A DNA stretch of 64,000 nt from Apostichopus japonicus (lineage: Eukaryota; Echinodermata; Holothuroidea; Aspidochirotida; Stichopodidae). The notes under the pieces are model-generated. The model was not told the origin of the DNA and searched no databases. It saw only the letters and a list, made by a program, of their open reading frames with translations. The stretch spans positions 2,671,001 through 2,735,000 of the forward strand of contig NC_092575.1 in assembly GCF_037975245.1 (NCBI RefSeq), given 5' to 3'. Below, one piece after another: positions 45,375 to 57,416 of this stretch. The position numbers and the translations under genes are program-made. How positions within the stretch are numbered: the stretch's first letter is position 1; each line of letters begins with the position of its first letter.

Positions 45375-46621
45375 CGCCAGTTGTGTGCTGTCCTCATTCA
45401 AATACAGATAAGATTGGTCGCGTCCATTTGCAAAAAAATTGCAAAACCCAAGGCTAAGTACTTAATTAAGAAATAATTAATGTCATTATTCTGACATTGT
45501 TTCGTATATTTTCTCTGCATTTATATCTCTCCCTAACATATTTATTTACGAATTCCTTCTATTTTAAACATTTTTTCTTTTCTTTCCCACATCTCACACG
45601 TCACTTTATGCGGACGTTTTGTAACAGAGCTTAAATGGTTATTTTGAAGCTAACAAGTCAGCAGCCTATAAGAGTGTCTCAAAACTGAGAAAAGGGTGCA
45701 ACTTTCTTGTTGCATTCAATTGACTGTTTTGTCAAAGTACTGGAAAAGATTAAATGCTGACAACACAAAAGCTACTAAAGGGCAGCAATTTACAGAAGGC
45801 TCTCTTCTGTTTAATTCTGGCATAAACAAATTAATGAGTCAGAACTCTGTAGTACTAAAGATAAGTAAATATGAAAAGAAGTGAAAGAAAATGGCACCCT
45901 TTTTCTAACTTGAGAAAGCAATATGCTGTCGTAATAAACAATGCTTACAACCCCCCCCCCCCCTCTTAATGTTTCTTTTATCGCATATGTGTGTGTATAA
46001 TTATGCTCTTTTCTGAAAACGAGAATATGTGGGACAGATACTCCTTCCATTAAAATCTTCTATCTAATATGGAAGTTTTTGCAGTCGAGAGAAATAGATT
46101 CACGTCTGAAAATCAATTCGTTATCTTTAGTAAATAACTGTCGAAAATTTGGTTTAATTAGATTAATTGCCCAAACCACTCTTGTGTTACAATGAGGCCT
46201 ATTATTGGCAATGCTTCATCATTAGCATCCGCAAGACAACAATGTATTTGATATTAACATCATCACTGACTCAGGTTTTCAAACTCTCATGGATCATTGT
46301 TCAATGCTGCCTCTGCATTTTTAAGCTTTTCCATTTTCAACAATTTTGTCCGGTTTCCTGGATAGAAAAATATCTTAAAAAGAGATCAACAAGAAGCTCA
46401 GCTAGAAAAAGAATTACTGTTATGTTTATATGCATAAAGGTTTTAATGCAGAATGTTTGCGTTTATTTATTTTAAGTAAAAATATGTAATGAATGTTGTT
46501 GTTGCAAAAGATGAACAATAAATGATGGTTAAGAAATGAAAAAAAAAATGAAATGAGATTCAAAATTTGTATGAAAATTGGTAAAAACATAACTTTAAAA
46601 TAAAAAAGAGAATTGACTTGA
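45375..46621. other. no gene seen
   Basis: Presumed 3' UTR and intergenic DNA downstream of the BCL-2-family gene. Contains a poly-C run at 45951-45963. The 102-codon frame at 46167-46475 has no recognisable features. Confidence 0.5.
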
Positions 46622-47688
46622 ATGTCATTTTTGGTCTCCCTAACTTTAGTTCTCGCCTGTAATAGTGTATCGGTCGTTGAAGTTGGAACGTTTGATAACA
46701 CACCGCATCTTCGAAACCTTCTGCTTTCTCACAACAACTTGAAAGAAATACAAGTGGGTTCTTTTACAGAAACGAAATTCATAGAAAGACTATTTCTAGA
46801 ACATAACAAATTAGAAGCGATCCGTGAACATGTCTTCAGTAACCTAACAAAAGCAATGACCATTTATTTTGATAATAATCAACTTCGCTTTCTGGAGAAA
46901 TGTAGCTTTAATGGACTGTTGCGACTACGATGGCTTTGTTGAGCAATAACCAAATTTCTGAACTCGACGCAGAAATATTCAGAAATGTGTCGTCTGGAAA
47001 CATTAGATCTCCATCAAAATCAATTGATAACTCTTCCTCGTGGTCTGTTTTAAAGTTTGCTTTTTTTGAGGCGAGTATTCTGTCCGATAACAGAATAACA
47101 ACCATCCCGTTACCAATTTATCTGGGACTCATTTCTCCTTTAGAGTTGATGGATGTGCGAAACAATGATATTACGCAATTAACAAGTCTCCTGCCGTATT
47201 TCCATGTGACTGAAAGGTTTCTGTGCGGTGGGAATCCCTATATTTGTGACTGTGCGTTCATCACACTACAATCACTGTTCAAGAATAATTTATTCCTAGA
47301 ACAAGTAATGTATATACGTTCAAGTCCTGTAACTTGCATGTGGCAAGATGTCAACTTTGAAGTAGATGAGCCGTTGCCATTTGCTTGCCCTGAAGATGGT
47401 GAAGTGATAAATGACGTCACCACAGCATTATCACCAAACTTAATGGATCCTTCAAAGAGAACTGAGTCGCAATTTACTGGAGAGGTATCAACTGAGAGCA
47501 AAACGATTGCTTACGTTGGTAATACAGTTAAAACTGATCAGATGGAGCCGAAGGATCCTGGAGTTAGAAATCCGATTTATGACTGGTTAATCGTATACTG
47601 TTCAGTCCTAATAACACTTGTTCTTGCGTCTTTAATCTACTTCTTCAAGCGTTTACGTTTCCAATCAATACCAGTGACCCGCGTTTAA
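46622..47688 (+). pseudogene. LRR single-pass membrane protein, frameshifted
   Basis: Leucine-rich repeats begin at about 46680 (TPHLRNLLLSHNNLKEIQVG, then IERLFLEHNKLEAI). The frame breaks near 46938 (RLRWL to LSNNQISELDAEIF). Around 46985-47070 the LRR continues in another frame (RLETLDLHQNQLITLPRGLF, then a stop) before returning near 47085 (LSDNRITTIP). A C-terminal cap follows (FLCGGNPYICDCAF), then a linker rich in Thr/Ser and acidic residues, a membrane helix (WLIVYCSVLITLVLASLIYF) and a short basic tail. This is the layout of an LRR receptor-like protein without a signalling domain. At least three frame disruptions make it a pseudogene unless there are sequencing errors. The 5' part, including any signal peptide, is not identified. 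Confidence 0.8.
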
Positions 47689-47733
47689 GGACTAGAACAA
47701 GGAGAACACTCCTGTCTGGACTCAAAATATACC

Positions 47734-48020
47734 AGTGCTGTGGCCGAGTGGATAAAGGCGTTGGCATTTGAAGCAATGAGGCTTAGCAGACGGGAGGTTC
47801 CGGGTTCGAAATCCGGCCCGGTCCTAGTGTAAGGTGGGTTTTTCATCCAAGAGCAATCTACGGTTTCCCATCTGAAATGACTTTCTGAGTAAATATTCCA
47901 AATTGAATTTAAAATGTTGAATTAGAAGCCATCCGACGTGTAAGTTGTAATCCAATAAGCCCTTGCGGGTTTCTCCCACATTTGTGGTCGCTTAAGCGTC
48001 GTAAAAATAACTGTTGGTTA
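47734..48020 (+). mobile_element. tRNA-Leu/Ser-like SINE
   Basis: The head resembles a class II tRNA: A-box tggccgagtggataaagg, a long variable arm and a B-box gggttcgaaatcc with a 5-bp T-stem. The acceptor ends do not pair and the anticodon stem has only about three pairs, so it is not a working tRNA gene. A body of about 190 bp follows (cttgcgggtttctcccacat). SINE status is inferred from head plus tail. Confidence 0.55.
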
Positions 48021-50232
48021 TTATCATATTACTATTAGTGTTTTAGTATTATCAAATTCGAGTCTAATTTTCAATGGACTAGCTCTGATATGCACTCTCC
48101 TTCATGTAGTTTATGAAGGCCACATATAGTTATCTTGATGCAGCATTGTGAGTTGATTTGTAACTTTTCGTCACTTTAACGGCGCAATTTATATATATTC
48201 ACACATAACTGATTCATTCTAACTAAGAGTATTGTTCGTTACAAAAGCTTTATAAAGTTATAGTTGAGTACTTAGTTCCCTTTTAATCCTGGACAGAAAC
48301 CGGACAAAACTATGTGCTCCAGAAATTTGATGTCATACGCAGACGTTTAATTACAAAACCATATATTCATATGTTTTAAAAACTGTCTTTAGATTGCTGA
48401 ATATCGGACGGATTTTCATCAAAATTCGATCCCTATATCATGCGCAAGTTTTAACAGTGAAATAATGTAATAAAATAATCAAAGATGAAATATTTTAAAA
48501 CGGTTTCATTTAATACATGGGACGTGAAGCAACACCTCTCATCACAATACGGCAAGTTTTTTTTCAAGGACAACAGTGAATATTTCAAAATGGGTGTGTT
48601 ATCTGGACTGATGCAGCAGACAGGCAAAATGTAGCTCTGCCCTCTCAGGTTACTCAAATAGATTGAACAATATATGTTAATGAAAGAAACTGCAATCGTA
48701 TATGAACATGCATCCAATGACCATGTAGATGAACCAGGAAACGGTGAAGCCAACTACAATGACATATCAGTACTTGAATAGGTGCCATGCAGATGTCTCC
48801 TAGCTATTGGTAGCATTGTTTATCATAAGTCATCCTTTCATATATGTATCTCACGACTTCAAAACACATGCCTATTACATTTAATACAATTCCAGATAAT
48901 TGATTTTTGATAGTTCTCATTTAGCTAATCATAATTAACGTAAGTTTGGCCTTCCATGAAACTACTCAGTTGTCATCTGGCTGTGGACCATCACACTCTC
49001 ACACTGACATAGCAGTTTTAACACACCTATTACGTAATATTTCTTTCTGGTTGGTTGGTTAGTGTTGACTGTTAAATACATTTGTTTCAAAACTGACCAC
49101 AATCCACAGTTGTGTACTAGAGTATAGGCTCCTCCTTTTGTACGAGTAGCAAGTGTTTCCGACTAATGAGGAATTAATGTCCAGTTACTGCTTTTTGGTG
49201 ACCGAGAAGAGCCTACCAAGTATATATCGGTGTCTGAATACATCAATTTGGAAACCATATGATATATTGGAATTTATATGTATAGGCCTATTGCAAAACG
49301 TCAAAAAAATGAAAAATTCAACTATTTGGACGAGATTTCGCCGGGAAACACGAAAATAGTAAAACTCTGGAAATTGTTAAATTGCCTTCTTGGTTCATTG
49401 AACTAATGTACAAAACGGGGATTTTCAAATTTTTGTGACGGGAATACTATAGTGTGCAATATGTGTTGCAATGACACGTGACACATGTGACTTTTGCAAT
49501 GTGTGTCAATGTTGAAGTCGTTCTTATACGCTTCCGTAACATAGCCCGATGACACTTAAACTTGATTCATTTATTGAAATACACTACTTATAATTCACTC
49601 TTTCAAGACTAGGCTCCGCTGGGAAAACAGCATCGGTTGTCACAACTACTATCAAGCCACGTACACGTAAGCCTAACAAATGATATATAGTAGGCCTAGC
49701 CTCTAGGCCTAGAGGTACTGGTCAGTATTTATATTTCCGTGAGGTTCACGTATAAGTTACCGTTAAAAATACTTCGGGCTTCTACTGGCAGTTGCTATTA
49801 AAGAATGTATCATTCTTGGCACCGCAGACTTACATTTTCTATGTGGTGACTATAACGAAATGAGTATGTTATACATTTCAAGGGACAGACTGCCAGCCCG
49901 GTTTGGCAGACTGTCGGCAGACCACTTAGGAGGGGCAAGAAAAAACGAGAAAAAGGGATATGAGTCCAAGTGATTTAAATCTGACTCATTGGAAGTACTT
50001 CGTAATTTACTTCAGTATAGTCATGGGGTTTGTTAAACACGTGCATCGGATTGTCGCGCTATGTGTATAGGCCCTTTAATTGAGTAGGACGTTATATATT
50101 AAGAACTACATCTAGCATCACGCTGTCACAACTGTATTTAAGCCACGTGTTCCTAAGTCTAACGAGTGATATCAGTACTATTCAGTAGTTTTCATGACGT
50201 TTGTATGTTACAACGGGAATCATAAGTCAGGG
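48021..50232. other. no gene seen
   Basis: AT-rich DNA. Open frames of 68 and 100 codons lack homology cues or convincing splice context. Confidence 0.5.
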
Positions 50233-50240
50233 GTTCTACA

Positions 50241-51939
50241 TAGTGTTCAAACGATTAACCTAATCGGAATCGGAATCGGAATCGGTACGAAAATTGCATA
50301 ATCGGAACATAATCGGAATCGGTAAAAACTACGTGGAATACCAGTTATGTCATACCGATTATTCAAAAACATATGGAAGGTGAAAATATCATTATTCAAA
50401 AACATGGAAGTTGAAAATATCAACTGATGTATTAGGTTTATTCTTTTACTACGATATATTGAAATAAGACACCCTCTATACGTCTTTCACAGTGAATACT
50501 TTCATCAATTTACGCTGCCAGGGTCGCCGATTTTGCTTCCCTCGTGGTTAGTGACTTCAAATTTCTTGGCACAGTAAGCATAGCAGCAATACCAATTTCG
50601 CGAATTAACGAATGGGTCGGAAATAGGCTGGGCGGTGGTCGATTCGCCCTCGCAAGTGCTAAAAAGCCCTCCTAAAGCACAATTACGAGTGCGAAAAAGA
50701 AATATAAGAAAATCGCCCTCGTTATATCAGGTGTCTGTGTAAAATTAATTGTGACATGCGTTTGCTTTAGCCTTTAGCTAGGAATTGCAGTTGCAGCGCG
50801 AATCGCGCAAACAGTTTTCACATCCCGCATAAATTTGAAGCAGTGCGGGAAGGTCGCGCACAATCACCGGGAAGTTCCCGTGGCAAATGACGGCCTGCAC
50901 GAAGCAATTTCAGTACCAGCGAAAATAACCTAAAATCCTCACAAATCTCCGACCACGTAGTAGCCTTATTTCACACTAAGTCAACTGCATGTAATTCTAA
51001 CCTTGCCATCTGTTTATTCGCTCTAGTTGTGTCGCAAATAAAAAATAAAAATATCCACGGAAACTGCAATCTTCGACCACATGTTAGCCTAACAACCACA
51101 CCAAGTCAATGGGAAATGTAGCCTAACCATCGGTTTGCAAAAAAAAAATGCGTAGATTACTTTAATAACAGCTTTCAATTTGCTGGAAATCGGCATTTGT
51201 TTGGGAGGTACTGTAAGTGTTATGTCTAATAGAGGGAATGTTATATTTTATATTGGAGTAGTTTCTGGTTGTTATTATTTCTTTACATCAATCTGGTATT
51301 ACATTTTAGAGTAATTTTAAACAAGTTACGATGGTACAATTTGCTTTTCAGTTTGATTGGCCTAAGCTTACATTTTCTTATAGAACCTGAATGGAGTTAA
51401 ATAGGTAACGAAAAGGTATGTTTAACTTCAAGTTCGTAGCATTTCTATTTGTTCATGAACGGTATAATACTGAAAATAAGTACAAAATAATATCGGAATG
51501 AAGGCAATATGTCATTAAAATTTACACTTTGGTAAAGATTGAAGATGGATAGTTTGTCTGAGATACTTTTTGAGATGGATATTTTGAGTAACTATTCTAA
51601 GCCCATTTCAAGCCATTAACAGGTGTCATTCACGTCGAGGTGGTTAGGCCATTCGCTTAGCACAGTACTGACTATAGGATGTCATATTCCGTATTTTGGA
51701 AATTAAAAAAAAAAACTTTTTCTTTCTTTCCGAGAAACTCCAGAGGTAATTTGATACATACAAAATGATACCTTAGAGCCTTAGGGAAAATCACAACAAT
51801 AATTGTTTCTGTCAAACTTTATTGCCGATTTCGTATATATGGGATATTTCGTCATTTTCAAATAATCGGAATCGGTACGATTATGAAAAAAATAATCGGT
51901 AATCGGTATTTTCTGTTATGCATAATCGGTTGAACACTA
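50241..51939. mobile_element. 1.7-kb Ac-like hAT element, non-autonomous
   Basis: Termini TAGTGTTCAAACGATTA and TAATCGGTTGAACACTA are inverted repeats, flanked by the 8-bp duplication GTTCTACA (50233-50240 and 51940-51947). Subterminal regions at both ends carry repeated ATCGGA/AATCGG motifs, as expected for transposase-binding repeats of Ac-type hATs. No open frame over about 60 codons is seen inside, so it lacks a transposase. Confidence 0.88.
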
Positions 51940-51947
51940 GTTCTACA

Positions 51948-53999
51948 AACACTATATGTATCATATTCCCCATCACCGTTTAAAGCCTAGCTTCCGCATA
52001 AAGAATCATGAAAGTTAAATATGAATGTAAGAGACTGACTTCGGTCAGCTTGCGGCTTTCATAAGCCAATGAGGCTTCTTCGCGAGTTCCTGCTTGCAGG
52101 AGGATCTAAAATACATACATACATATACACGTGCCATACATGCATTACCTACTACATTAAATTAGGCTTACGTGTACACGACTTGAACTTTATATGGTCT
52201 GATAGCTCATGTTGTTGTCCACATATTGTGTCGTTCGCTTCAATAATTACATTTCCGTAAGGTTGTATTGGCTATTACCGTTGACATATTACGTCTATGG
52301 TGGGCCTAGTATGCCATAAGTCCTGAAATAGACATACGTCGAATTAAATTGACATTAAAGTTTCTCGTGCTCTGATAGGATGACACGTTTTTGAATTACG
52401 TGGCAGCCCTACATGACCTTTCGTAATTGTCAGTATAGCCATTGAGTTGTTAGGGCATATACAAAACTCCCTGTTATAGCCAACTGGGTTTGTTTTAACT
52501 GGCAATCCATATGGACAGTAAGACAACGGTACCATTTTCACGATCTCAGATTATATGATGTTCGTCGTAGGCCTAGATCATTACAACAGTACAATTTCTT
52601 ATGGAGACAGCCTGCATAAAGTAATATTGGCAAGATTACGCTATGTATTATCGATCGATCAAATTTAACGAGATGAGAGCTTGTTCTTAACATGCGTAGA
52701 CTGATGTCGAACGTTGAAAAAAGGCGTCCTCCTGAGATGACTGTGTGCACCAGAACATGTTCCAAATAACATGACTTTTCTTGTGTTGGAGACTTGTTTC
52801 ATGATGTAGTTACTAACATTGGTATTTCTTATTTTATGTTTTTGGCAGAAATTTAGTATAGTCGTGGTACAAACTAATGTACGTCATCTAAATATGTATA
52901 CATTAGCCCTATACTAATTACAGAAGCATGGTTAACTGTTGCCGGGCCCTGAATATTGGGCATTTCTGGGTACCTTTTTTGCAGCAGAAACACAGGCATA
53001 AATAGTTAGGAAGAACTTAGAAAACCACAAAAAGGTGCTCTGGGAACAGTTGAATTCCAAGTTGGAGATTTTCAACATACTTCATTATACTTAGAACTGT
53101 AAACTACCATTACCTTATGCCAGACCTAAGCTTAATGTTGCAGTGTCTATCATGAAAATAGTCTCCTGTATGGTGACTCTACACTCATGCCTAAATAAGA
53201 CATGTACGTGTATTGTTATACTATAACAATAATTAAGTAGTGTGTTCGTGGAACAGAGAGTCAGTGGCTTGGCAATGCATGAGCTCAGCGAGTTCACTTA
53301 GTCCTTCACTTGTTATAACACATTTCTTGGGCTTCCTAAATTGTGCTTTTGTGGCCTATTTTTTTATCATTCAGCTTGGATCATGATTTAGCAAAATGAG
53401 TGCCAGGCAATCAAATTATCATTTTCTACCATCATATATCACATCATCCCTGACGTATCTTGGAGAAGGCACAAAAAATATTGGATGATACATATATGAA
53501 ATTGCTTAACTAATGGGAAAATTACGCCATTTGGTCACTTTTGTTTACAAGAAGGTGTCACACACGCAAACACATATACATACGTCATCACTATTGCATA
53601 GATTCCTTTTGTATCCTGACTATGTTAGAATGAAATCTTACAGTTTTCGTTTGCTTTGCTATTCCTTACAAATGAGGAAAGTACAATCAATGGCAGTAGT
53701 GTAAGGTAATGCTACAGATGAATTATTTCAACAAAACATTATACATTAATTGCATCAACACAAACTAGAACAAGAGGCCAAACCACGGAGTTGCTGATCT
53801 CATCGGCAGCAAAACGTCACTAAAACTATACAGTAGAACTTAGATCACGTGACCTTTGACCTCGGCTCCCACAACAACCACATATTTGATATTACTTGAC
53901 ATTCCATTATACATGTGGAGGTTCCATGTCAAGTTATTCTTTCCCCTCTGAGTTATATAAAACACGATTTTCATTCAATTTGACATCTGACCTTTGGTT
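51948..53999. other. no gene seen
   Basis: Only short open frames (60-75 codons) without recognisable features. Confidence 0.5.
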
Positions 54000-54217
54000 C
54001 CGGGAGCATGCGAGTCACAATGATTTAGGAGGAACCCACGCACACACCCGCCGTCCTACACACGCATAGACACATATATACGTTTTGACCCCTCCCTCAG
54101 TTATTAATTCCGGTCACCATGGGGTACCCACCACGTGTGACCCCCCCCCCCCCCGAGAGGTACATACTCAGGAAAGTTAATTATTAGCATGGTAACTGTT
54201 GTTATGGCAATGGTAAG
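54000..54217. repeat. dispersed repeat, inverted partner of 27985-28160
   Basis: Reverse complement of the repeat at 27985-28160, including a poly-C run at about 54140 and gttgttatggcaatgg. It abuts the 3' end of the LINE. Confidence 0.75.
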
Positions 54218-54218
54218 G

Positions 54219-56700
54219 TTAGGTCACTCCCATAGTCAGAAAACCGTTGGTGCACTTTGATGAAGACACCCTCCTCCTCCACTTCTTCCGATCCTCTGTC
54301 TCTCTCAAACAAAACATCGCACCTTTCCCAGTCCAATCCGCAATGTCTTTCAGCCATGTGGTCTTAGCCCGACCTCTTCCCCTGGTTCCTTCAACCATCC
54401 CGTGCATAACCGTATGAGCCAACGTCCCCGATCTCCTGGCTATGTGCCCAAACCATTGTAGCTTTCTTTTGCGCGCGACTTCTAATCACATTCGCCGATA
54501 AGTCTTTTTATTTTGTTTTTCACTTCAACATTTGTTATTTTCTGTTTCCACGTGTTCCCGAGGATTTTTCTAAAACAGCGGAGCTCGAATGCCATTATTC
54601 TCTTTTCCATCCTCTTATTGTATGTCCAGGTCTCACATACTTCCACAGCCATGTAAATAATCAGTGATCTCAGAAGTTTAACCTTTGTTGAAGTGGACAT
54701 CCTTTCGGAGTTCCACAACTTATTTAGTTTCGCAAGTTGACTCGTTGCTATGGCTAGTCATTTCTTTATCTCGGAATCTGATGTGACATCTTCCTTCAAT
54801 GTTAAGCCAATGTACTGAAAGGTCTTTCCTTCTTCTAGTGTTTTCCATCCACTTTAATCGTTGTATCATTGGTATCAATCAAACGTGAGGTGACCATTAC
54901 TTTACTCTTGTATTATTGTATACACTAATCTCCATACCATAACTTCTAGCCGTTGTATCCAGCCCATTGGTGAGAATTTCCAGTTCTGCCCTCGAGTCTG
55001 CAATGAGATCAATATCGACCACCAACTTTAACAGTCCATGTTAAGTCTTCAAATGCATCTGACATAATCTGTTCCAAAATGATGTTAAAAGGGCATGGGG
55101 ACAAGATGCAACCTTTGCGGACTCCAACCGTCGTTTGGAACCAATCTAAAGTGCTGCTGTTAGTAGTTAACACCACATTACTGTTGTTGCTGTATTGTGC
55201 TTCGATCACTTTGATTAGCCCAGAGCCCATGTTGTGCTTCTTCATTACTAGCCAGTGTGCACTTCTTCAAACTCTGTCAAATGCCTTCTTGAAGTCAATA
55301 AAGTTGTGGTGTAGTTCCATTTGATGGTTCCTGTATTTCTCTCCCAAAATTCTCACATTTGCTATCTGTTCTACCGTGCTAAGACCACTTTCAAATCCAG
55401 CTTGTTCTTCTGCTAAAATATTTTCAGCCTTTTATTTTTATTTTATTCTGTTATTGATAACTCATAGCAAAAAATTATTATGGAGACTGATGAGACTAAT
55501 GGTTCTACAGTTGTTACAATTCTTCAAGTCTCCTTTCTTTGGGAGTGTTACAATCAGCGATTTTTTCCATTGTGACGGCCATTCTCCCTAATTCCATACA
55601 GAGTTCAAGTGCAGTTCTTGTGCAATTTCAATGCTACTGTGTCTCCCACTTTTGATAAGTTCCGATGGTATGTTATCAAAACCTGCAGCTATTCCATTCT
55701 TCAGTTCCTTCACAGCTTCCTCTATTTCACTTCTCAAGGTCTCTGGTTCCTTCTCCTCTTCAGGACCTGGTCCTCCCTGAGCCAATGTGATAGGAATTTC
55801 TCCATTAGTTGAGATAGGGTAGTTGTAAAGGTCCTTTATGTACTCAGTCCATGTGTCCTGGATTTTATCAGTCTCTGTTTGAATGTTTCCCCGAGCATCT
55901 TTAATCACAGGAACTTTAGCAGACTTTTCTCTGGTCAGTTGTCCTATAACCTGGCCTACAAGCTTTGAATTGTTGTTCTCGAAACACCTTTCAATTTCCT
56001 CACATCTTTTCAGCAAAAGTTTTCTTTCGCATATTTAATTTATTTTCGTACATCATTGTTGGCAATTTTGTAATTTTTTACCACACTCTTCCACATTTTA
56101 TTTGTGGCTTTCAACTCTTTCCTTTTATCACATTTCTTCCATATGTGTGCGGTCACCCTTCTCCTCCTTCATGTCTCTTCTCAGTTTCACTACACCAAAC
56201 TTTATGTCCTTCATCTACTACCACTTATCCGGTAGTCAACCATCTCATTTCATCAATGATCAATATGTTCCTTTATACTTTTGCATCTCATATTCTAATT
56301 CGTTCAGCTAACCTTCAGCAGACAGAGTTCTTACGTTCCACGTGCCAATGGAAACTTCTTGTTTTGCAAATTTCAGTTTCATTTTTGGGTTCTCTCCAGT
56401 AGTCCATTGTTCGAAGCTCCCATCCTGTTGAATGCCAATGGAAGACGTGGTCGTTGGTGACCCGGGCCTCGACCGATCCGGTATGGTGTAGGTTTTGTGT
56501 GTACTCATCATTGTGTTTCAATAGGCAAGAAAATCCTCTCCAGATATGGATGGCCGTTGGCTCCTGGTGAAGCTCATCCACCCTTTGTCCGGTCTTATTT
56601 TTAATCCTGCTGGGTGTCCACACACCCTCCCCACAGCAGTCCGGGGACTGAAGTGGGGGAGGCGGTTTAGTCGCCGAAAAATCGACCATGAACAGGTAGT
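54219..56700 (-). mobile_element. RTE/CFDP2-like LINE, internally deleted and frameshifted
   Basis: Reading leftward: a 5' leader typical of these elements (GVWTPSRIKNKTGQRVDELH) at about 56650; the endonuclease start SIGTWNVRTLSAEG at 56311-56355, after which most of the endonuclease is deleted; a linker/RT entry at 55588-56016 (EEAVKELKNGIAAGFDNIPS); RT core at 55009-55245 (VGVRKGCILSPCPFNIILEQ). The catalytic FADD/YADD box has been deleted between GGR and DIDLIADSRAE near 55015. C-terminal regions follow at 54482-54718 and 54219-54422 (RGRGRAKTTWLKDI). Multiple stops and frame changes show it is inactive. Confidence 0.88.
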
Positions 56701-56862
56701 ATTGGATACATGTTACCAATAGCAGCTGGGGCTGACCTGACTACAAACCACAGTGGTTAGGTAAATGGATATCAACTGGAAATAGTTCTTAAAAGTATTT
56801 TACAAATAACAAATATTTTGTTGGTGTTTAATTAACCTCAACAGGGAACTTCATCAGTAAAA

Positions 56863-57051
56863 CGAGGAAAGATCCGAGCCAAATTCATTTAATATTTCTG
56901 CTAAATTCTTGTTTGGATGTTCAGTCAATATGTACTTTAACAAAGTTGTTTTACCAGCACCTAAATATCCAGTAATGATTGTGACTGGAATTTTGCGAGC
57001 AGCAGTTGTTGTATCTGATGAGACTAAATCGGGGCAATCTTCATCAGAGCT
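56863..57051 (-). pseudogene. ZNG1/CBWD (COG0523 GTPase) fragment
   Basis: The minus strand encodes [20 protein letters not shown] followed by [20 protein letters not shown] and [18 protein letters not shown]. This is the N-terminal linker and Walker A (GYLGAGKTT) of the zinc-regulated GTPase activator ZNG1/CBWD. It is preceded by an in-frame TGA and ends at NEFG without a clear donor; the GTPase switch, CxCC motif and C-terminal domain are absent. It is either one isolated exon or, more likely, a truncated gene copy next to the LINE. Confidence 0.75.
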
Positions 57052-57366
57052 TCAGCATAGCTGTAAATGGCCCATCTGACAAATGAACTGCAATATCTCA
57101 TCCTCGCTATTGGAGCGATGAGATGAAGAAAAAAATGTTTCTTATCATTTTACTAATTGCAGAAGTTTTGGGTTATTTTTCAGCTGACATTGACATCAGG
57201 AAATTCTCTTCCATTTTGAGACTTAATGAAAGATACAGGCGTATACTCCACATTGCAAACCCATCAACACGGGCAGCGTTAGTAGGTACATTTTGTGTTG
57301 AGATATATACTTAACTGTGTGTCGTATATACACTGTTCAAGTCCAAATTTCTCTAACGATAAACAG

Positions 57367-57416
<50 letters not shown>

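Noticed and set aside
47734..47826. Functional tRNA-Leu or tRNA-Ser gene
   Set aside because: Acceptor ends do not pair and the anticodon stem is too short; a SINE head fits better.
55079..56402. Plus-strand ORFs of 67-145 codons over the LINE
   Set aside because: They are antisense to reverse-transcriptase and leader sequence of the minus-strand LINE.
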